Origin: a virus | Direction: 5' to 3' (one strand) | Virus record (IMG/VR): IMGVR_UViG_3300007276_000367 | Location: 1 to 21,644 of that record | DNA: 21,644 nucleotides | Part shown: piece after piece, positions 7,350 through 16,188 of the stretch | How the letters are laid out: the number at the start of each line of letters is the position of its first letter | How positions within the stretch are numbered: the first letter of the stretch is position 1 | Made by a program: the position numbers and the translations under genes | The notes under the pieces: generated by a model | Seen by the model: only the letters and a program-made list of their open reading frames with translations | Databases searched by the model: none | What the model was told of the DNA's origin: nothing

Positions 7350-7994
7350 ATGAAAACTTATTACTATAAAGGGGCGCAAATACTTACTCCTTTTACAATT
7401 ACATCAAACGAACCTATGTTCGATATGACTACTGTATCTTTAAAAACACAAAGAGCGTCTCAGGGTGCTCAACGTTGGGAACTGTCTTTTGACGTTGTTG
7501 CTGAAACTAGTAATCAAGCAGATCTTTTCCTTAGTTCCTTTGAAGACTTAGAATCCTCAAATACTATGATTATGCCGCAATTAAATAATTCTACAAGCAT
7601 AGCATCTAATATGTATGCAACAGAGGCTATAGGCGCAAATTTAAATGAAATTACCCTGCCTATTTCAGTTTCAGCTGCAGCAGGTGCAACACAAGTTAGC
7701 GTTGGAAGTGGTACTGCGGTGGTTCATGGCCTAATGCCAAAAGGAACTTTTATCAAATTTAGTAATAGTGATAAAGTTTATATTACAACTTCCGATGTAA
7801 CTTTTTCAAACTCAGGGACAACTATTAATATTTATCCTAGATTAAAACAAGCTTTAACTACTGGTAATAATATGGTAATGAAAGATCTTGTTCAATTTTC
7901 CTATTACAGAGATATAGGAAACCAACAAGGTATTACTTTTATAGATGGTATTCTTTCTGATATTGGACGAATAACTTTAATTGAGGCAGTGTAA
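7350..7994 (+). CDS. Tail protein, probable distal tail (Dit / lambda M-like position)
   Basis: 214 residues, beta-rich, no signal or membrane segment. It starts MKTYYYKGAQILTPFTITSN after AAGGAAA and ends with a strand-rich segment (ITFIDGILSDIGRITLIEAV). The TGA/ATG junction with the next gene overlaps by one base. Position, directly before a hub-like protein and a TipJ-like protein, matches the distal-tail proteins of lambda-like phages and gene transfer agents. The central part (LPKGTFIKFSNSDKVYI-like strands) looks like an inserted beta domain. No tape-measure gene precedes it here, unlike the usual order. Structural role is likely; the exact tail part is inferred from position. Confidence 0.65.
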   Translation: MKTYYYKGAQILTPFTITSNEPMFDMTTVSLKTQRASQGAQRWELSFDVVAETSNQADLFLSSFEDLESSNTMIMPQLNNSTSIASNMYATEAIGANLNEITLPISVSAAAGATQVSVGSGTAVVHGLMPKGTFIKFSNSDKVYITTSDVTFSNSGTTINIYPRLKQALTTGNNMVMKDLVQFSYYRDIGNQQGITFIDGILSDIGRITLIEAV

Positions 7995-8599
7995 TGGCTA
8001 GAACTTTTTCAACTAATTTTACAACTGCCCTTAACAGTGACTTTGTTAAGTATTTCTTTTTAATTGAAATTGAACTAGAAAGAGTTTCTGCCAATAATCC
8101 TAATAGAGTTACTTACTATTATACAAGCTTTAATCGAGATATTTCTTGGAATGGTCAAACATGGGTAGGAGATGGTGGTGTTTTTGAAATAGATTCTCCT
8201 AGGTTTTCTTCTATAGTTGATAGAGAGGCTTATATCATTACGCTTACAGATGCAGCCAATGGGTTATCAGATACTTTTAAACAAGGTGTTATTGGCAATA
8301 AAATAAAAGTTAGACTCGGCTTACTTAACAGCAATGAGCAACCAATGACAGGCACTGACAGTAACGGGGTTAGTGATATTATTTTTCTTTATTCTGGCTT
8401 TATTGATGCTCCAACAGTTTCTATTAATTGGGACAGCAAAATTGCTAAAATTGAAGGAACTTCTCCTATGGCTGATTTAGATCAAATAAATTTGACCATG
8501 ATTTCTAAAGATGGAATGGACCAAAAAAATTCTACAGATACTTCTTTTGACAGTATTTATGAAGATAACGAAACTGCTATTTCATGGGGGAAAATCTAA
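7994..8599 (+). CDS. Tail hub / baseplate-like protein (DUF2163- or lambda L-like)
   Basis: 201 residues. MARTFSTNFTTALNSDFVKY is followed by FLIEIELER, a Tyr-rich strand, WNGQTWVGDGG and a repeat of beta strands (KIKVRLGLL, FLYSGFIDAP, AKIEGTSPM). The C-terminal KDGMDQKNSTDTSFDSIYED...WGK is the ending pattern of phage hub proteins of the DUF2163/minor-tail-L kind. Such proteins connect the distal tail to the tip and, in GTAs and lambda, sit just upstream of the large tip protein, as here. The stop overlaps the start of the next gene (TAATG). Confidence 0.65.
   Translation: MARTFSTNFTTALNSDFVKYFFLIEIELERVSANNPNRVTYYYTSFNRDISWNGQTWVGDGGVFEIDSPRFSSIVDREAYIITLTDAANGLSDTFKQGVIGNKIKVRLGLLNSNEQPMTGTDSNGVSDIIFLYSGFIDAPTVSINWDSKIAKIEGTSPMADLDQINLTMISKDGMDQKNSTDTSFDSIYEDNETAISWGKI
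8586..8591 (+). promoter_or_regulatory. Ribosome binding site deciding the start of the tail-tip gene
   Basis: GGGGGA lies seven bases before the ATG at 8599. This supports 8599 over the in-frame ATG at 8584, which would place five extra residues (MGENL) before the natural hydrophobic N-terminus. Confidence 0.65.
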
Positions 8600-11370
8600 T
8601 GGGATTAGGTATTGCCAATATTATTAGTATTGGGCTAAGTATTGCGTCTGCAGCTTATCAACAAAAGCTTGCAAGAGAGGCTGAAAGAAGGCGTCAGGCT
8701 GCGCTTGATAAAGCTCGCGGTCAAAAGTTTAATATAACTTCTGAAGCTGCACCTTTACCTGTTATTTATGGAAAACAAATAGCAGGGGGTACAAAGACAG
8801 GTCATAAGGTTAAAAACAACTATACCGCTTCAGGCTCTACTGATTATGATACTGCTTTTGAAAAAGCGTTTTCTAATACTACTCAACCTGGGTCTAAAAA
8901 AGAATTTTTAGCAGTTCAAACAGCACTCTGTCACGGAGGAATTGAAGGTGTTCAACATATAAAAGTTAATGGAATTGACTATCGCGGTGCAACTAGTGAC
9001 ATGAAGAATAACAAAAGTACTTATAGACACAGGTTCCACATTCATAATTCTGGTGGTGGTGACAGTGCCTCTGTTAGCATGGGGTTTCCTATAACCAATA
9101 CTTTTACTGATACTGCGTGGGTTGCTTCTTTTTTTAAACTTAATAGAGAAACACCGCAATATAGCGGCTCTCCAGAAGTTGAGTATATTCTTAAAGGACG
9201 TAAAATAAGAAAAATAAATAGTTCTAATTTTACTTTAAATACTAGCTATGAATACTCTAACAACCCTGCATATTGTTTATTAGACTATTTATTAAATAGC
9301 GATTTTGGCAGAGGACTTAGCTCTAGTGATATTGATTTAGAGTCTTTTTATAACTCATCAGTTATTTGTGATACAATAAAACTATCGAATGCAACTCTTG
9401 GTGGCTCTGTTAATGGCGCAAAACCTATTTTTAGTTTTTCTACTAATGACGCTTTTCCTGGAGTTAATGACTTTTCAGCAAGTAACTTTAGCACTGCAGA
9501 CGCTTCTGATGCAGATTATTTATATTTTGCAGAAGATATTTCTCAGCTTTATTCGTTAGCTGTTGCATCCAATGGAACTCCAACTTATACAACCATAAGT
9601 ACTCCAAACTCTGAAATTATAAGACTATATGAGTGTAATATTACTTTAGATACTACAGAAACTTTAAGAGACAACATAGAGAGAATTCTTGCTACTATGG
9701 GGATAGCAAGTCTTACATGGACGCCCGAAGGCAAGTATAAGCTCTCGTTAGAATACCCCGCAGACGAGGCAGGAGTTGTTTCCTTAGTCAATAGTAATCA
9801 TTCCTTTACTGAAGATGATATTATAAGAAATGAAGCTACTGTTGTTTGGCCAACTGCTCAAGAAAGATTTACTCAAGTTACTGTACAATTCCCAAATGAA
9901 GCTGAAAACTTTGATATGGACTCTGTAACTTGGCCTCCAACTTCTTCTTTATCTACCACACCTTACGCTATCTTTTTAGCTGAAGACAACAATAATCCTC
10001 TAACTAAAAGTTTTTCTCCTGAAGGAATTACTAATAAGTATAACGCACAAGCTTATGCTGAACAACAAGTCAGAAAGTCTAGAGGAATTTTTACAGTAGA
10101 TCTTACTTTATCTAGAAAAGCCTTAACAGTAGAACCTGGAGATATTATACATATTAAATCTGATAATCTTGGTTTAATTCAAAATAAAGGGACGGTTAAT
10201 GAAACAGGTTATAATTTTAAAGTAGAATCTGTAGCAATTAATGATGATTTTTCAGTAAAAGTAAAATGTTATCATTTTCATTCTGGTTTTTTAGCTTGGA
10301 ATGTTTTAGACGATACTGCTTACTCAATACTTCCTGAAATTGACTTTTCAGTAGCGGCCCCTGTTGGATTAGCTTTTACAGCTTCAGGGAATCAACTTTA
10401 TGGAACTTCTGCTGGAAAATTAACTTGGACTGCTTCTGATGATATCTCAGCTAAAGATTATGTTATCGAAGCAAAGCTTTCTACTGAAAACGATGATCAA
10501 TACCAACAAATAGGCAGTACAGTTAATACTACTTTTGACATTCTTGGTATGAAAACTGCTACCTACATCTTTTCAGTAAGAGCAAGAAACATAAACAATA
10601 GGCTTTCTGATAGAGTAACACTTCAACAATCTTTACAATTAATTACTAATGGTTCTGTTGAAATTATTTACGCTAATACCGCAAACGCTTCGACTAATAC
10701 ACAGTCTTACACGTTTTCTACTCAAGAGTTTGTTGCTTATTACTCTCATACAGGCAGTCAACCTACACTTCCGATAAGAACAGGGATAACATTTACTAGA
10801 TTTGTAGGTGCAGATGGAACTTCCGGAAATAGTACTTTCCCTATTTATGCGGATAGTGCTTCTGGAACTAATCAATCTTTTAGTGCAGTAGGAAAAACTC
10901 ATGTAAATTTTTATTCTTCAGCAAGTTCTCCGAGCTTACCTGTTAGTGGTTTAACTTTTGTTCCACTAGGAACAGCAGGAACAAGAGGCCCAGGCTGGTG
11001 GCGTTATGTTGATTCAACAAACGCTTCTGCTTATTATACTACTGGCGCTAGTTTACAACAACAAACTAGAATTAATGCGGCATTTACAAGTGCAACTTCT
11101 CTTACGGTTACAGAATCAGACAGATTTATAATTAAGTGTACAGACATTGCTATTGCTTATATTTATAATGGTGCAACTTGGATTGCTCAAGCTGATTTTA
11201 TAGATGGAGATTTAATGGTTACTGGTACAGTTACTTCTGATAAACTTGACGTAACTAACTTGTCTACAGTAACAGCCAATATGGGAACGTTAACCGCTGG
11301 TAAACTTGAAAGTCCTGATGGAAAATTTAAAATAGACCTAACAAATAAAGAAATTTTAATAACGGTGTAG
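8599..11370 (+). CDS. TipJ-like central tail tip / host specificity protein with FN3 domain
   Basis: 923 residues. A hydrophobic N-terminus (GLGIANIISIGLSIASAAYQ) leads into a charged helix (REAERRRQAALDKARGQ) and SEAAPLPVIYGKQIAGG, a signature of phage tip-J and GTA megatron-like proteins. Several hub-type beta regions follow. A fibronectin type III-like domain spans about residues 585-680 (PVGLAFTASG...GKLTWTASDD...YIFSVRARN). Two similar strand-turn segments follow (FVAYYSHTGSQPTLP and HVNFYSSASSPSLP). The end, DGDLMVTGTVTSDKL...GKFKIDLTNKEILI, is the usual tail of J-like proteins. Role: base of the tail tip, binding side fibres or receptor and opening during DNA ejection. It overlaps the hub gene by one base and is followed 4 bp later by the NlpC/P60 peptidase. 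A longer form from 8584 is possible. Confidence 0.85.
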   Translation: MGLGIANIISIGLSIASAAYQQKLAREAERRRQAALDKARGQKFNITSEAAPLPVIYGKQIAGGTKTGHKVKNNYTASGSTDYDTAFEKAFSNTTQPGSKKEFLAVQTALCHGGIEGVQHIKVNGIDYRGATSDMKNNKSTYRHRFHIHNSGGGDSASVSMGFPITNTFTDTAWVASFFKLNRETPQYSGSPEVEYILKGRKIRKINSSNFTLNTSYEYSNNPAYCLLDYLLNSDFGRGLSSSDIDLESFYNSSVICDTIKLSNATLGGSVNGAKPIFSFSTNDAFPGVNDFSASNFSTADASDADYLYFAEDISQLYSLAVASNGTPTYTTISTPNSEIIRLYECNITLDTTETLRDNIERILATMGIASLTWTPEGKYKLSLEYPADEAGVVSLVNSNHSFTEDDIIRNEATVVWPTAQERFTQVTVQFPNEAENFDMDSVTWPPTSSLSTTPYAIFLAEDNNNPLTKSFSPEGITNKYNAQAYAEQQVRKSRGIFTVDLTLSRKALTVEPGDIIHIKSDNLGLIQNKGTVNETGYNFKVESVAINDDFSVKVKCYHFHSGFLAWNVLDDTAYSILPEIDFSVAAPVGLAFTASGNQLYGTSAGKLTWTASDDISAKDYVIEAKLSTENDDQYQQIGSTVNTTFDILGMKTATYIFSVRARNINNRLSDRVTLQQSLQLITNGSVEIIYANTANASTNTQSYTFSTQEFVAYYSHTGSQPTLPIRTGITFTRFVGADGTSGNSTFPIYADSASGTNQSFSAVGKTHVNFYSSASSPSLPVSGLTFVPLGTAGTRGPGWWRYVDSTNASAYYTTGASLQQQTRINAAFTSATSLTVTESDRFIIKCTDIAIAYIYNGATWIAQADFIDGDLMVTGTVTSDKLDVTNLSTVTANMGTLTAGKLESPDGKFKIDLTNKEILITV

Positions 11371-11374
11371 AAAA

Positions 11375-12031
11375 ATGAAATTAAGAGTATTACAACTTAG
11401 ACCTTTGATGACAGCTTCTGAAAGATGGAGAGCAACCTCTATAGAAAATACATATTATGTTCAAGTAGTTAATGGCCACGGAGTGTTTTCTGAAAACAAA
11501 GAAGGAGCCTACGCTGAAATTAAAACTTGTCCAGATCTTTCCTTACTACCTGATAATGTTGAAAAACCCACTTATTATGTAGAATGGCCTAGTGGAAAGT
11601 ATGCTTTCTATGTTCCTGATTCTTGGGAATACGATTCTCCTTTTGAAGGACGCCCTTATTGTGTAGAGGGGCGACTTATCTGGAATTGTTATAGTTTATG
11701 TCAACACTATTACAAAAAAACTTATGATATTGTTTTACCAGTTTTTGACGCTAATCTTTCTAATATCCAAGATGAATTTGTTATTTCTCATTTTGATCAT
11801 AACGAAGAACTACAAGATAACTGGGAGCTTGTATTAGACCCTCAAGTGGGAGACGCTGTTTTCTTTGCAGTAGGAAAACCTGCTTTTGAAAAGCAAGCCC
11901 CTAATCATTGTGGGGTTTATTTAGGAGATAGTAAATTACTTCATCACTTTGTAGGCCGATATAGCTGTATAGACAACTTTGAAGCTTGGGATGAATGGTC
12001 TGTAACATATCTTAGGAACAAAAATGTCTAA
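11375..12031 (+). CDS. NlpC/P60-type tail peptidase (lambda K-like)
   Basis: 218 residues. The C-terminal half has the NlpC/P60 layout: WNCYSLCQHYYKK places the probable nucleophile at Cys105, and NHCGVYLGDSKLLHHFVGR places the catalytic His at 178 with the typical strand and LLHH motif. VGDAVFFAVGKP before the His is also typical. The N-terminal 95 residues are a separate domain with several Tyr/Trp strands (YYVEWPSGKYAFYVPDSWEY). Such proteins are part of the tail tip of siphophages and GTAs and cut cell-wall peptide cross-links during entry. Neighbours (TipJ upstream) agree. The usual Asp-Cys pair is Asn-Cys here, a mild variation. The start at 11375 has only a weak ribosome site, so coupling to the upstream gene is likely. 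Confidence 0.82.
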   Translation: MKLRVLQLRPLMTASERWRATSIENTYYVQVVNGHGVFSENKEGAYAEIKTCPDLSLLPDNVEKPTYYVEWPSGKYAFYVPDSWEYDSPFEGRPYCVEGRLIWNCYSLCQHYYKKTYDIVLPVFDANLSNIQDEFVISHFDHNEELQDNWELVLDPQVGDAVFFAVGKPAFEKQAPNHCGVYLGDSKLLHHFVGRYSCIDNFEAWDEWSVTYLRNKNV

Positions 12032-13559
12032 AACTTTTTGGTCTGGCCCCGTTACCACTGAAACTTTTAACGGTACTTTATCTTCAACTCAAGTGTCTGC
12101 TAGTGAATATGGTTGGTTGCCTATTTTTCCTTCAGACGCTTTTTCTTTGTCTTATGATGGAGTAGACTTAGTTAATCAAACTACTAATTCTACTACCTAT
12201 GATTTTTCAATTTCTCATCATGCTAACGGATCCCGTGTTGATTTTCATAGTAGTTTTTCTTCTAATCTTAACACTTCAAAAATTCTTATTGTTAATACAA
12301 CCGAAGTTAAATGCGCTATTTATAACGGAGATAACACAAATATTGAAAATTATAAAACAGCAGGAAATGATCCAAGCAATATTTCTAATCCTTTAACAGC
12401 TGCTCAAAAATTAAACTATCTTTATTTTCATAGTGATCTTAATTATTTAGGGAACACAGACTCTTCAACTACTGTAATTTATCATCCAGCAAGGGCTGCA
12501 ACTCCTGCTGTTTCAAGTGGAAAATACTCAGGTGTAACCTATAACTTGTCTTCAGGAGAACAAGAGTGGACACTACTAAATCATTCTGGAACTATTGATT
12601 CTCCTTTTATTATAAAAATAAATAATAATCAAATACCTTCTGGATACCCTGTGCAAATGAGTGGTGCAAGTGTAAGGTCAGTAAGCGCATATAATGATGG
12701 AACTTCAATTAAACTTCGTGAAAAATGGATGACTGTTAAAGACTCTTTATCCGCTGCTTTTCAAACTTACACTGTTTATGTTTTTAAAATTTTAGGAAAT
12801 AACACTACAACTTCTTTAAATAAATTACAAGCCACCGCTACTAGTTTTACAGCAGGAGCAGGAAGGCTTAACACAGACTATAAGTATCTTAGAAGAGCTT
12901 CTGGAACTCCTGACTTTTATTTTATAAAAGGAAAAACAGCAGATACAGAAAGAGGCTATATGAAAATAATTGCGCCCAGTGGTTATGTAGCCTATAATCC
13001 TTCTGGTACAGGTCTTTCTTGGAGCCATAGACATAATTCTCAAAACATTCAATCAGGAGTTACCCCTCTTTATGGAACAACTAATAGTTTTTTAACAGGA
13101 AGATCTTATGGTGCAAGAGTCGGCGGAATATATAACACTAGTTACGTTTATGGAACTCCAACTAATCCTGCTTATTCTGGTTTAGGTGCAGGGTATTATA
13201 ATCGATATGGTCCTGCTTTTGTTGTTGGAAGTACTAGACAACTTTGGGCTTATGAATTTTATATTGGAAGTGGTAATACAATAGAAGATCGGAATATTAT
13301 GTGGAACCCCCCTGAGACTCAAGGCTACTTTTACAACCAAGCAGGATTTTGGGCAGGTCAATACAATACTGGAAACGATACTGTAAATAAAAACTGGCCA
13401 CTTTATGGTGGTGATTTTGGTGGAGTAACTGCTTGGGTAATTCCTTTTGGTAGTCCTGCTCAAGGTTTCCCAGCAATCGCAACTGCTGCTGATAGCGATG
13501 AGTTTACTACAATACCCAACTGGGACACTTTGGGAAATTCAATAGGTATGGTGATATGA
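12024..13559 (+). CDS. Large accessory tail protein, unknown family
   Basis: 511 residues, rich in Ser, Thr, Asn, Tyr and Gly, with no signal peptide, membrane span or obvious enzymatic motif. The composition and many short alternating strands suggest a beta-rich virion protein. The C-terminal third is strongly aromatic and glycine-rich (GLGAGYYNRYGPAFVVG, NQAGFWAGQYNTG). Both ends overlap neighbours (8 bp with the peptidase, ATGA with the next gene), so it is translated as part of the tail-tip operon. A receptor-binding or tail-surface decoration protein is the best guess, from composition and position only. Confidence 0.75.
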   Translation: MSKTFWSGPVTTETFNGTLSSTQVSASEYGWLPIFPSDAFSLSYDGVDLVNQTTNSTTYDFSISHHANGSRVDFHSSFSSNLNTSKILIVNTTEVKCAIYNGDNTNIENYKTAGNDPSNISNPLTAAQKLNYLYFHSDLNYLGNTDSSTTVIYHPARAATPAVSSGKYSGVTYNLSSGEQEWTLLNHSGTIDSPFIIKINNNQIPSGYPVQMSGASVRSVSAYNDGTSIKLREKWMTVKDSLSAAFQTYTVYVFKILGNNTTTSLNKLQATATSFTAGAGRLNTDYKYLRRASGTPDFYFIKGKTADTERGYMKIIAPSGYVAYNPSGTGLSWSHRHNSQNIQSGVTPLYGTTNSFLTGRSYGARVGGIYNTSYVYGTPTNPAYSGLGAGYYNRYGPAFVVGSTRQLWAYEFYIGSGNTIEDRNIMWNPPETQGYFYNQAGFWAGQYNTGNDTVNKNWPLYGGDFGGVTAWVIPFGSPAQGFPAIATAADSDEFTTIPNWDTLGNSIGMVI

Positions 13560-14401
13560 GTTTTGAATTAATTAATAATAATATAAAAATAACAGATTCT
13601 AGCGGAGATACTGTTTTTGATACTGACACTCCTATGCCTCATATTATACATCAGGCTTCTGTAGGAGTTAATAACCCTACTTGGAACGCTCCTTTATCTA
13701 CTAACGGGAGCTATGGAGGAACTAATTGGAGTACTTCGCCCCCTATTACCCCTTCATCCCAAGGTCATACTTTTCCTATAGTAAACGAATATTCAATGTT
13801 TTACGCTTCAAATGTTGCTGATTCTGTAAACTATGCTTGTTATAGCCAATGGGTGCATAGGTGGTTTTTTAGCACTTGTTTAGAGCCACTAGAGGCAACT
13901 ACAAGCAAATTAATTGCTACTATTCCAACAGCAGGATTAAACGCAGATTTTGTGCTAGTTCAAGGAAAACTTGCAAGACTTAGTGTTTGGAATGGTCTTG
14001 GTGGAGTTGACGCTCCTCGACAAGACGACTACGGTATTTTTCAATCAGGAATTCCTGATATAGTTACAACAACTTCTTCAGGAGTTACTACTGGAACTTA
14101 TGCAGGGTCTATGTCATTAAATGGAACTACTCTTCTTGAAACAGTGTTTACAGGGCAAGGCGAACAGTGGTTAACTAGAACATTAGATATTAGATACGTT
14201 CCCGCTACGGCTACAACCGGAGGTTCTGTCTATGCAGATTGGAAACACTCAAACTCTAGATGGGAGTCGGATAAACAAGTAGCCCTTCAAGGAGGATGTA
14301 ATAGTGCAGTACCCAGTGGAGCCTATGTTCCCTCCTCTATTTCGACTGTGAGTGTTTGGGACGCTTACTACGAAGTTTTCTTTGGTAAATTTACATTATA
14401 A
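13556..14401 (+). CDS. Accessory tail protein, unknown family
   Basis: 281 residues. The N-terminus (MSFELINNNIKITDSSGDTV then FDTDTPMPHIIH) has the look of small phage tail-tip proteins whose first 30 residues form a beta hairpin followed by an FDT turn. The rest is Ser/Thr/Trp-rich and has two Cys in a Tyr/Trp-rich segment (NYACYSQWVHRWFFSTC). No enzyme motif is visible. It overlaps the previous gene by 4 bp (ATGA) and closes the tail block before the lysis genes. A tail-surface role is inferred from context. Confidence 0.72.
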   Translation: MSFELINNNIKITDSSGDTVFDTDTPMPHIIHQASVGVNNPTWNAPLSTNGSYGGTNWSTSPPITPSSQGHTFPIVNEYSMFYASNVADSVNYACYSQWVHRWFFSTCLEPLEATTSKLIATIPTAGLNADFVLVQGKLARLSVWNGLGGVDAPRQDDYGIFQSGIPDIVTTTSSGVTTGTYAGSMSLNGTTLLETVFTGQGEQWLTRTLDIRYVPATATTGGSVYADWKHSNSRWESDKQVALQGGCNSAVPSGAYVPSSISTVSVWDAYYEVFFGKFTL

Positions 14402-14411
14402 AGGTTAAATT

Positions 14412-14612
14412 ATGAATATATGCGAAATCTTATCGATAAGTCACAACTCTATAGGTAATAAAATTACAGTTCAAGCAGATATTTGGAAGCGTATGGAACA
14501 CTTTTCAAAAAAAGTAGACAGTATAGTTTTAGAATTAGACGGTAATTTTCAAACTCCTAGAGAAAATTTAGAAAAACAAGTTTTAGAAATTTACGAATCT
14601 TCTTTAACTTAA
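14412..14612 (+). CDS. Small protein of unknown function
   Basis: 66 residues, AAAGG ribosome binding site 10 bp after the previous stop. It appears mostly alpha-helical and charged (IWKRMEHFSKKVDSIVLELD, then ENLEKQVLEIYESSL), with no membrane segment. Its position between tail proteins and the holins does not define a role. Codon use matches its AT-rich neighbours, which supports it being real. Confidence 0.6.
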   Translation: MNICEILSISHNSIGNKITVQADIWKRMEHFSKKVDSIVLELDGNFQTPRENLEKQVLEIYESSLT

Positions 14613-14627
14613 ATAAAAGGAAAGTTT

Positions 14628-14834
14628 ATGACAGTAACTATGGAAAGAATTCTTCACTGGAAAATTTTACCAAGGCTAATGATGTTAGCTATGACCTTTA
14701 TGTACGTAACAGTGCTTTATTGGTTTATGGACCTTCCCCCCGAAGCTATGACTTCACAAGCAACAGCCTTAACTGCAACCGTTACAGGCGCTATGACCGG
14801 TGCTTTTGCTGTATGGTTAGGGCATGAACAATGA
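14628..14834 (+). CDS. Two-TM holin-like small membrane protein
   Basis: 68 residues with two hydrophobic segments: LPRLMMLAMTFMYVTVLYWF (about 15-34) and an Ala/Thr/Gly-rich one (about 44-63, TALTATVTGAMTGAFAVWLG), joined by a short acidic/Pro loop (MDLPPEAM). Small size, two spans, a good AAGGAAA ribosome site and overlap with the next membrane protein (ATGA at 14831) fit a class II holin or an accessory holin. The Gly/Ala-rich second span could pack tightly in oligomers. It could instead be an antiholin partner for the 3-TM protein next door; the sequence does not decide. Confidence 0.65.
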   Translation: MTVTMERILHWKILPRLMMLAMTFMYVTVLYWFMDLPPEAMTSQATALTATVTGAMTGAFAVWLGHEQ

Positions 14835-15184
14835 TTGGTAAAATTATAGGTAGCCTTACTGGGCTAGCTACAAGTATTATTGATGGCAAAACTCAGATTA
14901 AACTCACCGAAGCTGAAATAAAAAAGAAACAGCTTACTGGTGAAATTGACTGGAATCTTGAAGCCATGAGAGCTACAGAAAACAGCTGGAAAGACGAGTG
15001 GATTACGCTACTATTTAGTATTCCTCTTATATTAGCTTTTTGTGGTGATTGGGGCAATGATATTGTAGCAAGAGGGTTTGCAGCCTTAGAAGTAATGCCT
15101 CAGTGGTATCAAATTGCTTTAGGAGGCATAGTTAGTGCGTCAATCGGTATGCGCTCAGTAAGTAAGTTTTTTGGAAAAAAGTAG
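14831..15184 (+). CDS. 3-TM holin-type protein (GTA holin family-like)
   Basis: 117 residues. An N-terminal amphipathic/hydrophobic stretch (MIGKIIGSLTGLATSIIDGK) is followed by a charged helix with LTEAEIKKKQLTG and ENSWKDEWITLLFSIPLILA, then a loop (FCGDWGNDIV) and a final span (WYQIALGGIVSASIGMRSVS). The WKDEW followed by a hydrophobic span and a late IALGGIV span are features of the holin family found in gene transfer agents and related phages. It directly precedes the endolysin, giving a holin-endolysin pair. Expected role: forming inner-membrane lesions that release the endolysin. Confidence 0.82.
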   Translation: MIGKIIGSLTGLATSIIDGKTQIKLTEAEIKKKQLTGEIDWNLEAMRATENSWKDEWITLLFSIPLILAFCGDWGNDIVARGFAALEVMPQWYQIALGGIVSASIGMRSVSKFFGKK

Positions 15185-15193
15185 GATAAATTT

Positions 15194-15706
15194 ATGAAAG
15201 AAAATTTTAAAAAATGTTTAGAAATGTTGTTATCTCACGAAGGAGGGTTTGTAAATCACCCTAAAGATCCTGGTGGTATGACAAACTTAGGAGTAACAAA
15301 AGTTACTTATGATCAATTTACAGGGCGCAATAACACTAAAGCGCAAATGATGGCGATAACTTATGATGATGTTGCGCCACTTTACAAAAAAAATTACTGG
15401 GACAAAGCCAAGTGTGACGAACTACCAAGCGGCCTTGACTGGGCTGTGTTTGACTGGGGAGTAAACTCTGGAATGGCTAGGCCAGTAAAAGCAATGCAAA
15501 AAAGTATCAAGACTACCGTTGACGGTGGTGTTGGCCCGATGACACTTGCAGCGGTTAATGCAGCCGATACTGAAAAGACAATAAAAAGCATTAACACTCA
15601 AAGACAAAAGTTCTATGAAAGTTTAAAGACTTTTGAAACTTTTGGAAAAGGTTGGACACGCCGTAATAAGGAGACCCTTGAGCAAGCACTCAAAATGTTA
15701 GAGTAG
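15194..15706 (+). CDS. Endolysin, GH108 family (N-acetylmuramidase-type) with peptidoglycan-binding end
   Basis: 170 residues, standard for the family. LLSHEGGFVNHPKDPGGMTN at the N-terminus holds the HEGG motif with the likely catalytic Glu16, followed by LGVTKVTYDQF. The C-terminal region (FDWGVNSGMARPVKAMQ, then VDGGVGPMTLAAVNA) matches the peptidoglycan-binding domain that normally accompanies GH108. There is no signal peptide and no membrane anchor, so export depends on the holins just upstream. It cuts cell-wall glycan at the end of infection. The reverse-strand frames over this gene are shadows. Confidence 0.92.
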   Translation: MKENFKKCLEMLLSHEGGFVNHPKDPGGMTNLGVTKVTYDQFTGRNNTKAQMMAITYDDVAPLYKKNYWDKAKCDELPSGLDWAVFDWGVNSGMARPVKAMQKSIKTTVDGGVGPMTLAAVNAADTEKTIKSINTQRQKFYESLKTFETFGKGWTRRNKETLEQALKMLE

Positions 15707-15724
15707 AAAGTAAAAGAGGTCACT

Positions 15725-16177
15725 ATGCTGGCAGAACTTGCCGCTGCTAACGCTGCCTTTGCTATTATTAAAAAGACTGTACAAAATACAGGAGACTTAG
15801 CAAGGGTGGCAAATCAAATGTCACAGTTTGTCGGTGCTAAGACCGAACTAGAACAAAAAGTAAAGAAAAAGAAAAGTAGCCTCTTCAGTGATCCTGCAGC
15901 GGTTAACGACATGGAAGAATTTCTTGCACTAGAAGCTATTCGAAAAAATGAAGAAGAATTAAAAGAATTTATGATTTGGTCAGGTAGAGCAAACCTTTGG
16001 AATGACTGGGTTAGGTTTCAGGCAACAGCTAGAAAGAAACGCGCAGCAGAAGAAGCTAGACGACAAAAGTTAATTTCTACTATTATGTTTAGAGTAGGGA
16101 TTGGTTTAATTGTCTTAACCGTGTTAGGCGGTATAGTAAGCCTTATTTTCTTTGCAAGTTTCCTTCAAAACTTATAA
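15725..16177 (+). CDS. Coiled-coil protein with a C-terminal membrane span
   Basis: 150 residues. An Ala-rich N-terminal helix (LAELAAANAAFAIIKKTVQN), a charged helical middle (ELEQKVKKKKSSLFSD, DMEEFLALEAIRKNEEELKE), a Trp pair (LWNDWVRFQ), a basic helix (ARKKRAAEEARRQK) and a final hydrophobic segment at about residues 124-148 (GIGLIVLTVLGGIVSLIFFA). I recognise this arrangement as that of an unnamed protein widespread in marine phages. With lysis genes just upstream and a membrane anchor it might be a spanin-like or structural/ejection accessory, but there is no lipobox and no partner spanin. Function is unknown. It is followed by the longest non-coding region of this half of the window. 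Confidence 0.78.
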   Translation: MLAELAAANAAFAIIKKTVQNTGDLARVANQMSQFVGAKTELEQKVKKKKSSLFSDPAAVNDMEEFLALEAIRKNEEELKEFMIWSGRANLWNDWVRFQATARKKRAAEEARRQKLISTIMFRVGIGLIVLTVLGGIVSLIFFASFLQNL

Positions 16178-16188
16178 AAAGAATATTT

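Noticed and set aside
8584-8598. Start of the TipJ-like gene at 8584
   Set aside because: The ATG at 8599 has GGGGGA at good spacing, forms a TAATG junction with the upstream gene and begins the normal hydrophobic N-terminus.
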